From a virus: a DNA stretch of 62,189 nucleotides. This document shows, piece after piece, positions 51,394 to 59,832 of the stretch (positions are counted from its first letter, which is position 1; every line of letters begins with the position of its first letter). The position numbers were made by a program, and so were the translations under genes. Location: the IMG/VR virus record IMGVR_UViG_3300042547_000074, positions 1-62,189 of that record. The stretch is one strand, 5' to 3'. The notes beneath the pieces were generated by a model. The model was not told the origin of the DNA. It saw only the letters and a program-made list of their open reading frames with translations, and searched no databases.

Positions 51394-51422
51394 GGTTTGC
51401 TCCTTCGGTTGCCGGGGTATTG

Positions 51423-51451
51423 GATGTAGCAGTCTGATTAGATTGTGTCAA
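51423..51451 (-). promoter_or_regulatory. Sigma70-like early promoter
   Basis: Minus strand TTGACA (51451-51446), 17-bp spacer ending CTGC, TACATC (51428-51423). It overlaps the helicase stop and would drive the SSB/primase block separately. The spacer end and -10 match the promoters at 3310 and 4788. Confidence 0.65.
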
Positions 51452-52979
51452 GTATATCATGATACAGGTCGATAAGTTTTTCGTGGTTGGTGATGTTGTT
51501 CCGGAGCATGGCGTACAGCCGCGACTCCACCTCGCTACCCTTGATGTGCACCACCGTCATGGCGTTCTTCTGCCCCGGTCGGTCGATGCGCGCGTTGGCT
51601 TGCAGGTAAGTCTCCACTGACGTGACCGGTGCGTACCAGATGATTGTGTCTGCCGCCGTAAGGGTAAGCCCGTGGCTGGCAGCCTGCGGCTGGATAACCA
51701 GCACCTTCGGGTCAGGGTCGTTCTGGAACTTGGTGACGATATCACTGCGGCGATTGACCGGCACCTTACCGCTAATGACGTCACAGGAGATGCCTTCCTT
51801 CTCCAGCCGGGTTACGAGCAGGTTGATGGTGTGCGTGAAGGGGACGAAGACCAGCACCTTGTTGCTTGTCTCGTTGATGACCTCCAGCACCGCAGTAAGC
51901 CGGTTGGACACGTCGAACTCAAGCACCTGCCCATCATCCGTGTAGACCGCGCCTCCGCTGATCTGGAGCAGCTTGTTGACCTTGGTCGCTGCGTTGACGG
52001 CGCTGACCTCCTCGCCCGCCGCCTCGATGAGCAGCTGGCTCTTGAGCTGATTGTAGTACTTCTTCTGCTGGGGGGTCAGGTCCACCTCTCGCTCGATGTG
52101 GGTGACGGGAGGCAGGTCAAGGCAGTCCTTCTTTGCGAACCGGATAGCCGGCTGAAGCACCTCATGCACGACCTTGCTTGCGTGGGGCTTGGGTGCCCAC
52201 TTGAACTTGCTTATCGGCATCATGACGCTGTCGCGGAACGGGCCGAAGTACTTAGGGCACTTGGGTGTATCCAAGAGCCGCGCCAAGCCGTAGGCGTCTA
52301 CTGGTGACTGAGCTGCGGGCGTACCCGTAAGCATCCACACCCGTGGGTTGAGCGCCTTCACGATCTTGTTGAGTATCTTCCAGCGGTTGGTCTGCGCGTT
52401 CTTATATGCAGACGCCTCGTCCACAACGATCAGGTCAAACCTACCCGCTATGATCTCGTCGATCACCGTGGCCACGCCGTCGAAGTTAATGATGACGAAC
52501 TCAGCCCCAGCACGGAGGACCTTCTCGCGCTGCTTGGCGCTCCCGTATGCCACGCTACACGCACGGTGCATGGCAAACTTAAAGATGTCCTGCTGCCACG
52601 CCGACTTCATGATGGACAGCGGGCACAGCACAAGGACGCGCTTTATCAGCCCTTTCTTCATCAGGTAGTCGGACGCCCAGATGACGCTGGCGGTCTTACC
52701 CGTACCCTGCTCGTTGAAGCAGAACGCCCGATGGCGCAGCGACAGGAACGACGAAGTCGTCTTCTGGTGGTCGAAGGGGGTATAGCGTCCAGTCCACTTG
52801 TAGTCGCGCAATATGGGCGACGGGGGGTCAAACCCCAGCTGCGCCAGTGCCTCGGCTTCCTTGTGACCCCACTTGACCAGCACACCCTCGCTGGTGCTGG
52901 CGCTCTTTGTTACTACAGATGTAATAACAGACGGGTCATCGACGCTGACGAGCAGCGCCCTGTCTTCAACGATTTCCAC
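51438..52979 (-). CDS. SNF2-type DEAD/DEAH helicase
   Basis: A 513-aa superfamily 2 helicase. Motif I NEQGTGKT (89-96), motif II DEAS (187-190), motif III LTGTPA, and C-terminal motif VI QANARIDRPGQ (about 465) are all seen. GTG start preceded by TAGGAGCAAAC. Likely role: remodelling replication or recombination intermediates, or displacing host proteins from DNA. Its stop carries the -35 of the following promoter. Confidence 0.92.
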   Translation of the reverse strand: MEIVEDRALLVSVDDPSVITSVVTKSASTSEGVLVKWGHKEAEALAQLGFDPPSPILRDYKWTGRYTPFDHQKTTSSFLSLRHRAFCFNEQGTGKTASVIWASDYLMKKGLIKRVLVLCPLSIMKSAWQQDIFKFAMHRACSVAYGSAKQREKVLRAGAEFVIINFDGVATVIDEIIAGRFDLIVVDEASAYKNAQTNRWKILNKIVKALNPRVWMLTGTPAAQSPVDAYGLARLLDTPKCPKYFGPFRDSVMMPISKFKWAPKPHASKVVHEVLQPAIRFAKKDCLDLPPVTHIEREVDLTPQQKKYYNQLKSQLLIEAAGEEVSAVNAATKVNKLLQISGGAVYTDDGQVLEFDVSNRLTAVLEVINETSNKVLVFVPFTHTINLLVTRLEKEGISCDVISGKVPVNRRSDIVTKFQNDPDPKVLVIQPQAASHGLTLTAADTIIWYAPVTSVETYLQANARIDRPGQKNAMTVVHIKGSEVESRLYAMLRNNITNHEKLIDLYHDILDTI

Positions 52980-52997
52980 TAGTTTGCTCCTAGTCTG

Positions 52998-53282
52998 TTA
53001 CTTCGGGCGTTTGCGCTCTCGTGCGCTAACCTCCGACACGAGGTTGCCTTTACTATCACGCTTGAACGAGCGGTTCTTAGTCTTCGGCTCTACCCGCAGG
53101 CCGTCGCCGTTGTTGCCACCCTTATCAAACGCGCGGACGTGAGCGACATCCATGCCGTCGCCCTTCTTAACCTTGCCTTCCTTCGCAAGCTTCGCTCGGG
53201 CGGCGTTGCGCTTGGCCCGGTTCCGCTTCTGCACCAGCGTACCTTGATACTTCTCGTATTCCGCTTTGTAATCCCTAGCCAC
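52998..53282 (-). CDS. HNH-like small nuclease candidate
   Basis: A 94-aa basic protein with AHVRAFDKGGNNGDGLRVE, where the His and two Asn fit an HNH core lacking the usual Cys pairs. GTG start with AAGGAGGTAGA SD. Overlaps the upstream gene by 8 bp. It may be a recombination or packaging-linked nuclease; the catalytic triad is not complete to my eye. Confidence 0.6.
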   Translation of the reverse strand: MARDYKAEYEKYQGTLVQKRNRAKRNAARAKLAKEGKVKKGDGMDVAHVRAFDKGGNNGDGLRVEPKTKNRSFKRDSKGNLVSEVSARERKRPK

Positions 53283-53478
53283 CCTCTACCTCCTTCGTCT
53301 CAAAGTACGGAGCCATCAGGGTGACGATGCGCCCCGTGGCAAGTGACTTCCCTTCTACCAAATCTGGCCACCTTTTGCTCGGCCCAATTATATGGGTAAG
53401 GTAGTACAGGTAGCCATGTTTGTTAGCCCTACTCTGGTGGTAATCATCGAGCTCCGACTTCAGGCTTAGCAGTTTCAT
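53275..53478 (-). CDS. Unknown 67-aa protein
   Basis: Start taken at 53478 (MKLLSLKSELDDYHQS), in the ATGA overlap with the Cas4-like gene; the longer upstream frame is a shadow of that gene. No motif. A coupled partner of the nuclease is possible. Confidence 0.6.
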   Translation of the reverse strand: MKLLSLKSELDDYHQSRANKHGYLYYLTHIIGPSKRWPDLVEGKSLATGRIVTLMAPYFETKEVEGG

Positions 53479-54140
53479 CCGCGCCTCCGTGGTCGCCAGT
53501 GTTCGCAGGTCTCGACGGGACACCAGCCGCACAGCCCGCTGGGGTTGGCGTTCCACACCCCGTTCTCCTTGGCCGCCTCAAGCCGGTCCAGCTGGGTCTC
53601 AAACACACCCATGTAAGTGGGTAGGTGCTGGCGGTGGTGAATCTTCTTGGGCATCTCCTGACTGACAACGTACAACAGTGCGGAGTTGATGGTCTCCACC
53701 TCGGGGTAGTGGATGAAGATAGCCCCAGCCAGCAGGTCCAGCTGCTTCATATCGGCGTACTTGGCGTTTTTACCAGTCTTGTAGTCGACCAGCCACGCCT
53801 TGCTGCCATTGACGATGAGCAAGTCAGCGATACCCCGGTACCACACGTCCTTAGCGAAGAAGCCGCAGGGCTTCATGTCGCTCGTTACGCCTATCTTGAT
53901 CTCAGCGTACTTGGTGCCATGCTTCTTCGCCAGCGGCTCAACAAAAGTTCGCATAAATGCAAACTTCTCAGGGATGGGTGTCCCCTTCGTGATAAACAAC
54001 TCAGCCGCTTCGTGAACGGCGGTCCCATAGTCAGCAGCTTCCCCCGGCTCGTCCTTGACGTCCTTAACCACCTTGAGGTGGAAGTATTTCTTCGGGCACT
54101 GCTCGAAGGTTTTGATGCTGCTATAGGACCACGCGGTCAT
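53475..54140 (-). CDS. Cas4/RecB-like PD-(D/E)XK nuclease with Fe-S cysteines
   Basis: A 221-aa protein. FEQCPKKYF at the N-terminus (Cys15) and CGWCPVETCEHW at the C-terminus supply four Cys as in Cas4/AddB iron-sulfur nucleases. The active site is GTAVHEAAE (His 43 region), GIADLLIV and WLVDYKTGK. Likely an exonuclease for recombination or DNA degradation. No CRISPR system is present, so it acts in replication/recombination. Confidence 0.88.
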   Translation of the reverse strand: MTAWSYSSIKTFEQCPKKYFHLKVVKDVKDEPGEAADYGTAVHEAAELFITKGTPIPEKFAFMRTFVEPLAKKHGTKYAEIKIGVTSDMKPCGFFAKDVWYRGIADLLIVNGSKAWLVDYKTGKNAKYADMKQLDLLAGAIFIHYPEVETINSALLYVVSQEMPKKIHHRQHLPTYMGVFETQLDRLEAAKENGVWNANPSGLCGWCPVETCEHWRPRRRG

Positions 54141-54421
54141 TATTTTTTGGCTTTCGTAAAACGACCCTTGCCATCACGTGTATCATTCTTACTGGCTTCG
54201 GCCAACGCCTTCTCTAGGGCAGCGGTGTCCTTTTTAAGGTCCTGATGCATTGCCCTGAGCCTGTCTAAACTGCTACCAAGCTCGTCAATTTCGCGCTCGT
54301 TTTCTTTGTTGATGAACTCAAGCTCTTCGATATGCTTCGTTAGCCTGATGTAGGTCTGCTCAGCCGCAGCCAGCTTCGCCTTCAGTTCGTCGATTTCACC
54401 CCACGGGTTGTACCAAGCCAT
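54140..54421 (-). CDS. Coiled-coil protein
   Basis: A 93-aa protein almost entirely heptad-like helix (LKAKLAAAEQTYIRLTKHI) with a basic GRFTKAKK end. One-base overlap with the nuclease gene. SD AAGGAGAGAG. Structural or regulatory partner; function unknown. Confidence 0.7.
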   Translation of the reverse strand: MAWYNPWGEIDELKAKLAAAEQTYIRLTKHIEELEFINKENEREIDELGSSLDRLRAMHQDLKKDTAALEKALAEASKNDTRDGKGRFTKAKK

Positions 54422-54432
54422 AGTCTCTCTCC

Positions 54433-55158
54433 TTACCTTGCGTTGCCTTGGAGCCGGTCTGAGACCAGCTTTGCATAGCCGGCGATGTCGATCCAGCTAT
54501 CTAGGTGCGACGGGTTACCCGTCAAAATACGACCAATCTTCGTGACAATCATATCGAGAGCCTGAAGCTGGTCTGGGTATAGCTGCGTATCCTCACGCAC
54601 CATCGCATTGTGGATCACCTGCTTGAGCTTGATGGCGATGTCGGCGTTACGCATGAAGGTACCGTATTGCTCGGCCCGCTTGTTGAGGATTTTTTCAATC
54701 TGCTCTTCCGCGACTGGCTCCGGCGCTACGCGCTCTTTACCCTTACCGCTAGACAAGCTGTGAAGCAGCGCTAAGTGTTCCTCCGGCGACATGTTGGCCA
54801 GCTCGGACTTCGCTTCCGGGTAGTCACGCTCCGTCAGGGTTGCCTCTGCGTCTCTAAAGTACGCAGGCCGATCACGGTCCAGTATCTTGATCTGTTCTGC
54901 TCGGACTTTAGGGTCCAGTCCCTTAAGGTGTTCTGCGTGTTCTTTCGTAACCCGTCGCATCATCGGCGGGTGTTTGCTTACATACCTTGGGCGCACCACG
55001 TTGTCGTCGTTTTCTTCCGCCTTCTCTTCGGCCATCTGTTTCTTCAGTAGCCAGACGTAGCCCGGACTTACAGCCATGTGGTTAGTAATCTCCTTAGTGG
55101 AAAGACCCCTCCTAAGTAGTGTCTTCACGTCTTTCGCTTTGTTAGTCTTCGTCGTCAT
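54433..55158 (-). CDS. HTH + helicase-fragment + DUF6378 protein
   Basis: A 241-aa protein, start 55158 chosen because TAGGAGCAAG precedes it (a longer frame to 55185 lacks this). Residues 10-40 are an HTH (DVKTLLRRGLSTKEITNHM). Residues about 118-142 (ELANMSPEEHLALLHSLSS...GKGKER) are 18/25 identical to a segment of the primase-helicase. The C-terminal 85 residues (KRAEQYGTFMRNADIAIKLK) match the DUF6378 pattern. A mosaic protein of unknown function. Confidence 0.75.
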   Translation of the reverse strand: MTTKTNKAKDVKTLLRRGLSTKEITNHMAVSPGYVWLLKKQMAEEKAEENDDNVVRPRYVSKHPPMMRRVTKEHAEHLKGLDPKVRAEQIKILDRDRPAYFRDAEATLTERDYPEAKSELANMSPEEHLALLHSLSSGKGKERVAPEPVAEEQIEKILNKRAEQYGTFMRNADIAIKLKQVIHNAMVREDTQLYPDQLQALDMIVTKIGRILTGNPSHLDSWIDIAGYAKLVSDRLQGNAR

Positions 55159-55168
55159 TTGCTTGCTC

Positions 55169-55957
55169 CTACTTGAGGTTGCCACCGGACTTTAGAATGT
55201 CACCATCGTAGGTGTACGTGCCGGTGTGGGTGAGACGGATGAACGGGTGGGCGTGGATTTTGCCGCCGTGCTTCCGCCAAAGTTCGCAAAAGTGATAATC
55301 CTCGGACAGCAACGCTCCGCTGTCGTCGATACTTGTTGCGAAAAACTCATGGGTCAGGGGCTTGGCATACTCCCCCTTCTCTGGGTCAAAGAACGACGAT
55401 ACCCGATAGGTGGGCACATGCGGAGCAAGCTCCTCAAAAACACGGCGTTTAATTAACATAAACCCTGTGCCACCGTGGCGTACCTCGATGAAGCCGTCTT
55501 CGTCTGTTTCTTGGTGGCTGTTGTCCACCATGTTGAACACAAACGCGCCAGCGTGGTCGTGCAGGTCGTCCTTACCTTCGCGCGCTGCCTTCTTGACGCT
55601 CTCCCAGTTCACTTCCTTCTTGGGGTAGATGCCGCACGCGATGTCCCTGTCTCCTGCTAGCAGCATAGCCACAGCGTTCTGATCGAAGCCAATGTCGGCG
55701 TCGATGAACATCAGGTAGTCGATCTCCTTCTCAAGGAAGACACGCGCCAGTTCGTTGCGGGCACGGGTGATGAGGCTCTCGTTGGTGATCTGGCACCAGA
55801 AGATATTCACCCCCACTTCGCGCATCTTGGCCATCGTGAAGAGCAAGCCCTGCACGTAAGCCCCAGTGCACATACCGCCGTACATGGGTGTCGCCACCAT
55901 GATGCTGGGGATTTTGTAATCTGGGTCCACCGGCTTCACTTTCATTTCGTCAGTCAC
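55169..55957 (-). CDS. Second GT-A type glycosyltransferase
   Basis: A 262-aa protein, GTG start after AAGGAGCAAAC. DxD motif in LMFIDADIGFDQ (about 88-90) and a later EDYHFCELWRKHGGKIHAHPF, equivalent to the GEDYLFCDRTRELG segment of the enzyme at 16461. The two share layout but little identity. It overlaps the HTH gene stop by 4 bp (GTGA) and its stop is part of the next gene start motif. It may glucosylate DNA, or a host or virion target. Confidence 0.82.
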   Translation of the reverse strand: MTDEMKVKPVDPDYKIPSIMVATPMYGGMCTGAYVQGLLFTMAKMREVGVNIFWCQITNESLITRARNELARVFLEKEIDYLMFIDADIGFDQNAVAMLLAGDRDIACGIYPKKEVNWESVKKAAREGKDDLHDHAGAFVFNMVDNSHQETDEDGFIEVRHGGTGFMLIKRRVFEELAPHVPTYRVSSFFDPEKGEYAKPLTHEFFATSIDDSGALLSEDYHFCELWRKHGGKIHAHPFIRLTHTGTYTYDGDILKSGGNLK

Positions 55958-56139
55958 TTCGTTTGCTCCTTCTTATAGTCGTAGACCTGCCGTGCAGCGG
56001 CAGCGATGGTCACGCCAAAGTGCTTGGCGATGTCCTCAAAAGGCTTACCCTCTGCGTACATATCCCAAATCTCTTGTCGCTTTTCAGGCGTCCACCAGCC
56101 GGCAGGTTTGCGCGGGCGACTGACAATGTTTTTCGTCAC
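55954..56139 (-). CDS. Small HTH (GcrA-like N-domain?) protein
   Basis: A 61-aa protein with WTPEKRQEIWDMYAEGKPFEDIAKHFGVT, a Trp-start tri-helical HTH like SANT/GcrA N-terminal domains. GcrA is an alphaproteobacterial cell-cycle regulator that binds methylated promoters; similarity is by pattern only. It overlaps the methyltransferase gene by 4 bp (ATGA). Confidence 0.65.
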   Translation of the reverse strand: MTKNIVSRPRKPAGWWTPEKRQEIWDMYAEGKPFEDIAKHFGVTIAAAARQVYDYKKEQTK

Positions 56140-56801
56140 TTCTTACGCACCACAAACTGATGGCCTATGTGTACAATGTCAAGCGACTCTGCAAAGATGT
56201 TGGTGAAGACGTCCACCGCAAAGCGAGGGCGGTGCAGGATGTCTCGGCTCTCACCCCACAGGTAATCGTCGAACACCAGCAAGCCGCCCTGCTTCAGTAG
56301 CGGCCACGCCATACACGCATCGGTCAGCACATCCTTGGCGATGTGGCTGCCGTCGATGTAGATGAAGTTATAGAGGTTCTTACCGTCGATCCAGTGTGCC
56401 AGCTTGCGCCCCAGAAACTCGGTAGCCGTACTCTTGTACTTGTAGACGCGGTTGTTCTCTGCTTCTGGACCGGGGCTGGCAAACCGAGTATGGCCCCAGC
56501 TGCCCTCGCGGCTGCGGTGCTGTGCGGACTGGCAGTTAAGCGCCGCGATGATGTTGTGATCGAACCGGTCTTCGGCCCCGCTAAGCTCTCCGTTCTTATG
56601 CTCCTCACTACCTTCCCATGTATCGACGCAGTCAATCCAGTCGCCGGGGTTCATCATGTTCTCAATGATCCAGACGGCGCTACGGCCCTCGAACGAACCG
56701 ATCTCAAGGAACGATTTGCGCTCCGGTAGCAGCGTAGCAAGCTGCTCCCACACAGGGATGTTGTGGCTGAACCAGTCTTGGGTGAATTTGTATTCGGTCA
56801 T
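56136..56801 (-). CDS. Class I SAM-dependent methyltransferase
   Basis: A 221-aa enzyme. Motif I FLEIGSFEGRSAVW (about 31-44), a DTW motif after strand 2, and FIYIDGSHIAKDV (about 150) with LVFDDYLWGE. It resembles methyltransferase family 24, usually acting on sugars or small molecules. Start 56801 chosen on AGGAGA spacing. Beside a glycosyltransferase, so a paired glycan modification is possible. Confidence 0.8.
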   Translation of the reverse strand: MTEYKFTQDWFSHNIPVWEQLATLLPERKSFLEIGSFEGRSAVWIIENMMNPGDWIDCVDTWEGSEEHKNGELSGAEDRFDHNIIAALNCQSAQHRSREGSWGHTRFASPGPEAENNRVYKYKSTATEFLGRKLAHWIDGKNLYNFIYIDGSHIAKDVLTDACMAWPLLKQGGLLVFDDYLWGESRDILHRPRFAVDVFTNIFAESLDIVHIGHQFVVRKK

Positions 56802-56811
56802 TTGCTCTCTC

Positions 56812-57234
56812 CTATTCTGGTACACGTTTGAAGTTAATGGTGGGGATTAGAACCACCTGCTCGACGTCCATCGGGTCGCCCCGGTCGTATCGCCCACCCG
56901 TGCTTACGGTGTGTTCAGTAGGCAGTTGAATAACGCCAAGCTGGTCGGTCCACTGCACAGCCAGAAGCGCATCCATGCTGTGACTGGTTACGTCACACAG
57001 TGCGTCGTACTTATTTTTGCCAAGCATATAGGTAGGGTATCGGCTGCGCTCGTTCTTCCTGACTTTCACCTCGACCACGCACTTGCGGTCACTGAACGAG
57101 AACATGCCATCATAGAACGCATACTCCTCGGTGGGCACCTCTGCCTCTAACCCGAACGCCCGCCCCAACTTACTCAGGACGTAGTGTTGGTTGCCGCGAT
57201 CAGCCGCGCTTTCGTATTTCGGCCTACCCGCCAT
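56812..57234 (-). CDS. PD-(D/E)XK nuclease candidate (resolvase-like)
   Basis: A 140-aa protein. RGNQHYVLSKLGRAF, then YDGMFSF and CVVEVKVRKNERS give the D-ExK core, with a YPTYMLGKNKYDAL helix after it. Size and pattern fit a Holliday-junction resolvase-like or restriction-like nuclease. Start AAGGAGCAGATC-ATG. Overlaps the next gene by 11 bp. Confidence 0.7.
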   Translation of the reverse strand: MAGRPKYESAADRGNQHYVLSKLGRAFGLEAEVPTEEYAFYDGMFSFSDRKCVVEVKVRKNERSRYPTYMLGKNKYDALCDVTSHSMDALLAVQWTDQLGVIQLPTEHTVSTGGRYDRGDPMDVEQVVLIPTINFKRVPE

Positions 57235-57676
57235 GATCTGCTCCTTTGTCGGTGTACTTCGCCTTCAGGACGTCATCGTAGCAATTCTGGGCTAAATGGA
57301 TTACGTCTTTCAGGAAGTCAGCTGCGATAACCCAGTCCGTCTCCTTCAGCTTGAGTAAGTCCCTACCTAAAACTTGCCCATCTTCGCCGTCCCAGCGGAA
57401 CCTGAGCTTAATCCCTTCGACTTTTTCTGCGTAGTACTTCGCATTGTACTTTGCATGGTAGGCTGGGTTTTTAGCCTTCCACTTTCGTTGGTGAGCGTTT
57501 TTACATGCCCTACATTTCCGCGCGCCGCTCGATGTATAAATAATGTTGTCCCCCTCAAAAGGGTGCCCGCGCTTACACACAAGCTTCTTCGGCCTTCCGC
57601 GCGGCCTTCCGCTCCGCCGTTTCGGTAGGGGGTCGTACCCCAGCGTGTTTTCCAAGTCTTCAATCTCACCCGCCAT
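57224..57676 (-). CDS. Zinc-finger DNA-binding protein, HNH-associated type
   Basis: A 150-aa protein; start 57676 fixed by GGGAGAGAG. A basic RRSGRPRGRPKK patch precedes CKRGHPFEG and CRACKN, a Cys/His cluster typical of phage HNH proteins, but I do not see the full nuclease core. The rest is helical. Overlaps the DNA polymerase stop by 11 bp. Confidence 0.65.
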   Translation of the reverse strand: MAGEIEDLENTLGYDPLPKRRSGRPRGRPKKLVCKRGHPFEGDNIIYTSSGARKCRACKNAHQRKWKAKNPAYHAKYNAKYYAEKVEGIKLRFRWDGEDGQVLGRDLLKLKETDWVIAADFLKDVIHLAQNCYDDVLKAKYTDKGADHGG

Positions 57677-59480
57677 AACTCTCTCCCATCTTGCTCTCAC
57701 AGTTTAACGGCAACGCCGTTGCCCACTTCGGGCGGATACGCATACACTGCTCCACATAACTCCGGGCCTCGTCGGCTTCCTCCTGCGGTGCTACCGCCAC
57801 CACGCTATCGTGGACGGTCATAGCGACCTTGTACCTCCGGGCGATCATCAGCATCTGGTTAGCGATGACGATGCGGGCCAGTGCCTGACAAATATTCTCG
57901 ACGCACTTGCCGCCGTATATCCGCGTAGGGATAACCGCTCGGCCCTTCTTGGTGTCGTAGACTAGCTCCTGCCTATTGTTGTCTTTCAGTTCGAAGCGCA
58001 GGTTAGGGTAGCGAAGACGCAACAGGTTGGGCAGCACGATACCCTCGATGACATCCAGCTTCATACCTTCGCCCAGCGTGGTGGGGTTACCGACTACCAA
58101 GGACTCCAGCGCGTCACCTGTATTGTCCCACAGCTTAGGTATGTAGGGGTAGGTCTCCCGATACACCGAGATGATGTGCTCACACTCCCCTAGCTCCAGC
58201 GTCACACCAAACGTCTTCAACTGCGCCTGAAACTTCTTGGCCCCCATGCCGTAGCCTGCACCAAGGATGGTAGTCTTACCCACGAACCGCTGGTCAGCCG
58301 TGACCTCGTCAATAGGCACACCATAGATGGATGACGCCATGATGCGGTACACATCCTCGCCCTTGTCGAACGCCTCGACCAAGTCCCACTGCCCAGCCAG
58401 CCACGCCAAGGTGCGCGCTTCGATCTGGCTGGAGTCGCAGTCGATAACCACGTAGCCGGGAGGTGCCTTGATGGCCTTCTTCAGCGGTGACTTGCGCGGC
58501 AGGTTCTGGAGGTTGACCTTGTCGTCGCCGCCGAACCGCCCAGTGTGAGCTGCGTAGTAGCGTAGGGGGACAGGCAGCAGACCGCGCTCAGCGATACGGA
58601 TAAACCGCTCCGTCCTTGTCTCTTCAAGAGTGCTCTTCACCCCTAGCCGCGCAGCGACAATGGCCTGCACCTGATCGTTCTCATGGTCCAACAGTGCCTT
58701 GAACGCCTCATCATTCTTGGCAAAAGCGTAGGTCTTCTTGCCCGTTGTCGGGCTGATCTTCTTAGGTGGGACAACACCATGGGAGGTTAGCAATTCTGCT
58801 AACTTAGGATTGCTCATCAGCTCAGCCCTGTCGTAGTTGAGCTTGTCCATGAGCGTTTCTTTATGCGCTTGCACTGACCCAAGATGCGCTTCCAGCGCCG
58901 CCTTGTCCAAGGTTAGCACCGGCTCGGTGAACATACGCATGGTCAGATCGATGAGCTGAAGCTCCTCCTTGGGGAACCCCTCCAGCAGTTTCATCGCCAG
59001 CTTGTACGTCAGCTCAGTGTCGTTGATGCAGTAATCCCCGTAGGCCGCCAGCTCTTCCGGCGTGAAGTCCAGCCGGCGCTTACCCAGCGCGTTGATGACC
59101 TCGGTACCCTTGACGCCCAGCCCGTACCGCTCGGCCAGCTTAGCTAGGCTGTTACCCGCATCAGGCCCGTCGATGGCCCGTGCCATAGACAGCGTATCCA
59201 CAATGCGCTTGGGTCGGATGTCGAACCGCCAGTTCAGGATAGCCATGTCGAACATCGCGTTGTGGGCGATGGCGATGCCGTTGGCCCAGTCGAACCTGTC
59301 CAGCCAAGCCTTGGTCTGCTTACGGGTGCCGGAGAACCACTGCGCCGGCTCGTCGTCCACCTTTACGGATACACCGATAGCCTCAAAGCGCGAGTCACGA
59401 ACATACTCCTCGGTAGTTACCTTGGAGAGACTGTACTGCTGGCTGTAATAGGTTTCGAAATCCACCGTCAGTATGGTCAC
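57666..59480 (-). CDS. polA: DNA polymerase, family A
   Basis: A 604-aa enzyme; start GTG 59480 in the GTGA overlap with the upstream gene. The 3'-5' exonuclease motifs VDFET (6-10), AHNAMFD (72-78) and YCINDTELTY (about 155) are intact. Polymerase motif A is VIDCDSSQIEARTL, motif B RFVGKTTILGAGYGMG, motif C AMTVHDSVVA. Motif C carries HDS where family A enzymes usually have HDE. No 5'-3' exonuclease domain; length is near T7 gp5. Confidence 0.93.
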   Translation of the reverse strand: MTILTVDFETYYSQQYSLSKVTTEEYVRDSRFEAIGVSVKVDDEPAQWFSGTRKQTKAWLDRFDWANGIAIAHNAMFDMAILNWRFDIRPKRIVDTLSMARAIDGPDAGNSLAKLAERYGLGVKGTEVINALGKRRLDFTPEELAAYGDYCINDTELTYKLAMKLLEGFPKEELQLIDLTMRMFTEPVLTLDKAALEAHLGSVQAHKETLMDKLNYDRAELMSNPKLAELLTSHGVVPPKKISPTTGKKTYAFAKNDEAFKALLDHENDQVQAIVAARLGVKSTLEETRTERFIRIAERGLLPVPLRYYAAHTGRFGGDDKVNLQNLPRKSPLKKAIKAPPGYVVIDCDSSQIEARTLAWLAGQWDLVEAFDKGEDVYRIMASSIYGVPIDEVTADQRFVGKTTILGAGYGMGAKKFQAQLKTFGVTLELGECEHIISVYRETYPYIPKLWDNTGDALESLVVGNPTTLGEGMKLDVIEGIVLPNLLRLRYPNLRFELKDNNRQELVYDTKKGRAVIPTRIYGGKCVENICQALARIVIANQMLMIARRYKVAMTVHDSVVAVAPQEEADEARSYVEQCMRIRPKWATALPLNCESKMGESYGG

Positions 59481-59650
59481 TGCGTTTTTTCCCTCAATGT
59501 CGATGCCTTTGCCTGCCACAGGTGCGCCTTGGCCCGCTCGGACAGCACCACTGGTCTCATTGCCCCGTCAGGGTAGCGCCAGTAGAACCGCCGATTGTGG
59601 ATGACTACCCGTGCATTTGCGCTAAGGCGGCGTTTGATTTTTGTAGCCAT
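59477..59650 (-). CDS. 57-aa basic protein
   Basis: Start 59650 with AGAAGGTG. Begins MATKIKRRLSANARVVIHNRR, strongly basic, with FYWRYPDG: a possible DNA- or RNA-binding factor coupled to the polymerase (GTGA). The longer frame to 59761 overlaps the neighbour without a start site and is dropped. Confidence 0.6.
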   Translation of the reverse strand: MATKIKRRLSANARVVIHNRRFYWRYPDGAMRPVVLSERAKAHLWQAKASTLREKTQ

Positions 59651-59832
59651 GTATTCACCTTCTGAAATGCGCCTAGCTCGTCCACGGCTGCAATTATGCT
59701 GCGCGATGTGTACACAGGGGGCCTTTTCTCCCCCTCTGGATGCACGGCAACGATGGTCCACCGGCCTTCCTGCTTAGTGAAGTAGACGTAGAAGAAGGGC
59801 TCGTTCTCGCTAGGGTATCGTGCGGGTTGCAT
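59605..59832 (-). CDS. Unknown 75-aa protein
   Basis: Start 59832 with GGGGAGGT. Begins MQPARYPSENEPFFYVYFTK, a beta-rich fold with TIVAVHPEGEKRP. It overlaps the basic protein gene by 46 bp, which is unusual, so one of the two starts could be wrong. Function unknown. Confidence 0.55.
   Translation of the reverse strand: MQPARYPSENEPFFYVYFTKQEGRWTIVAVHPEGEKRPPVYTSRSIIAAVDELGAFQKVNTWLQKSNAALAQMHG

Noticed and set aside
56147-56176. Promoter-like TTGACA near the methyltransferase end
   Set aside because: No acceptable -10 hexamer at 16-18 bp; it lies inside coding sequence.
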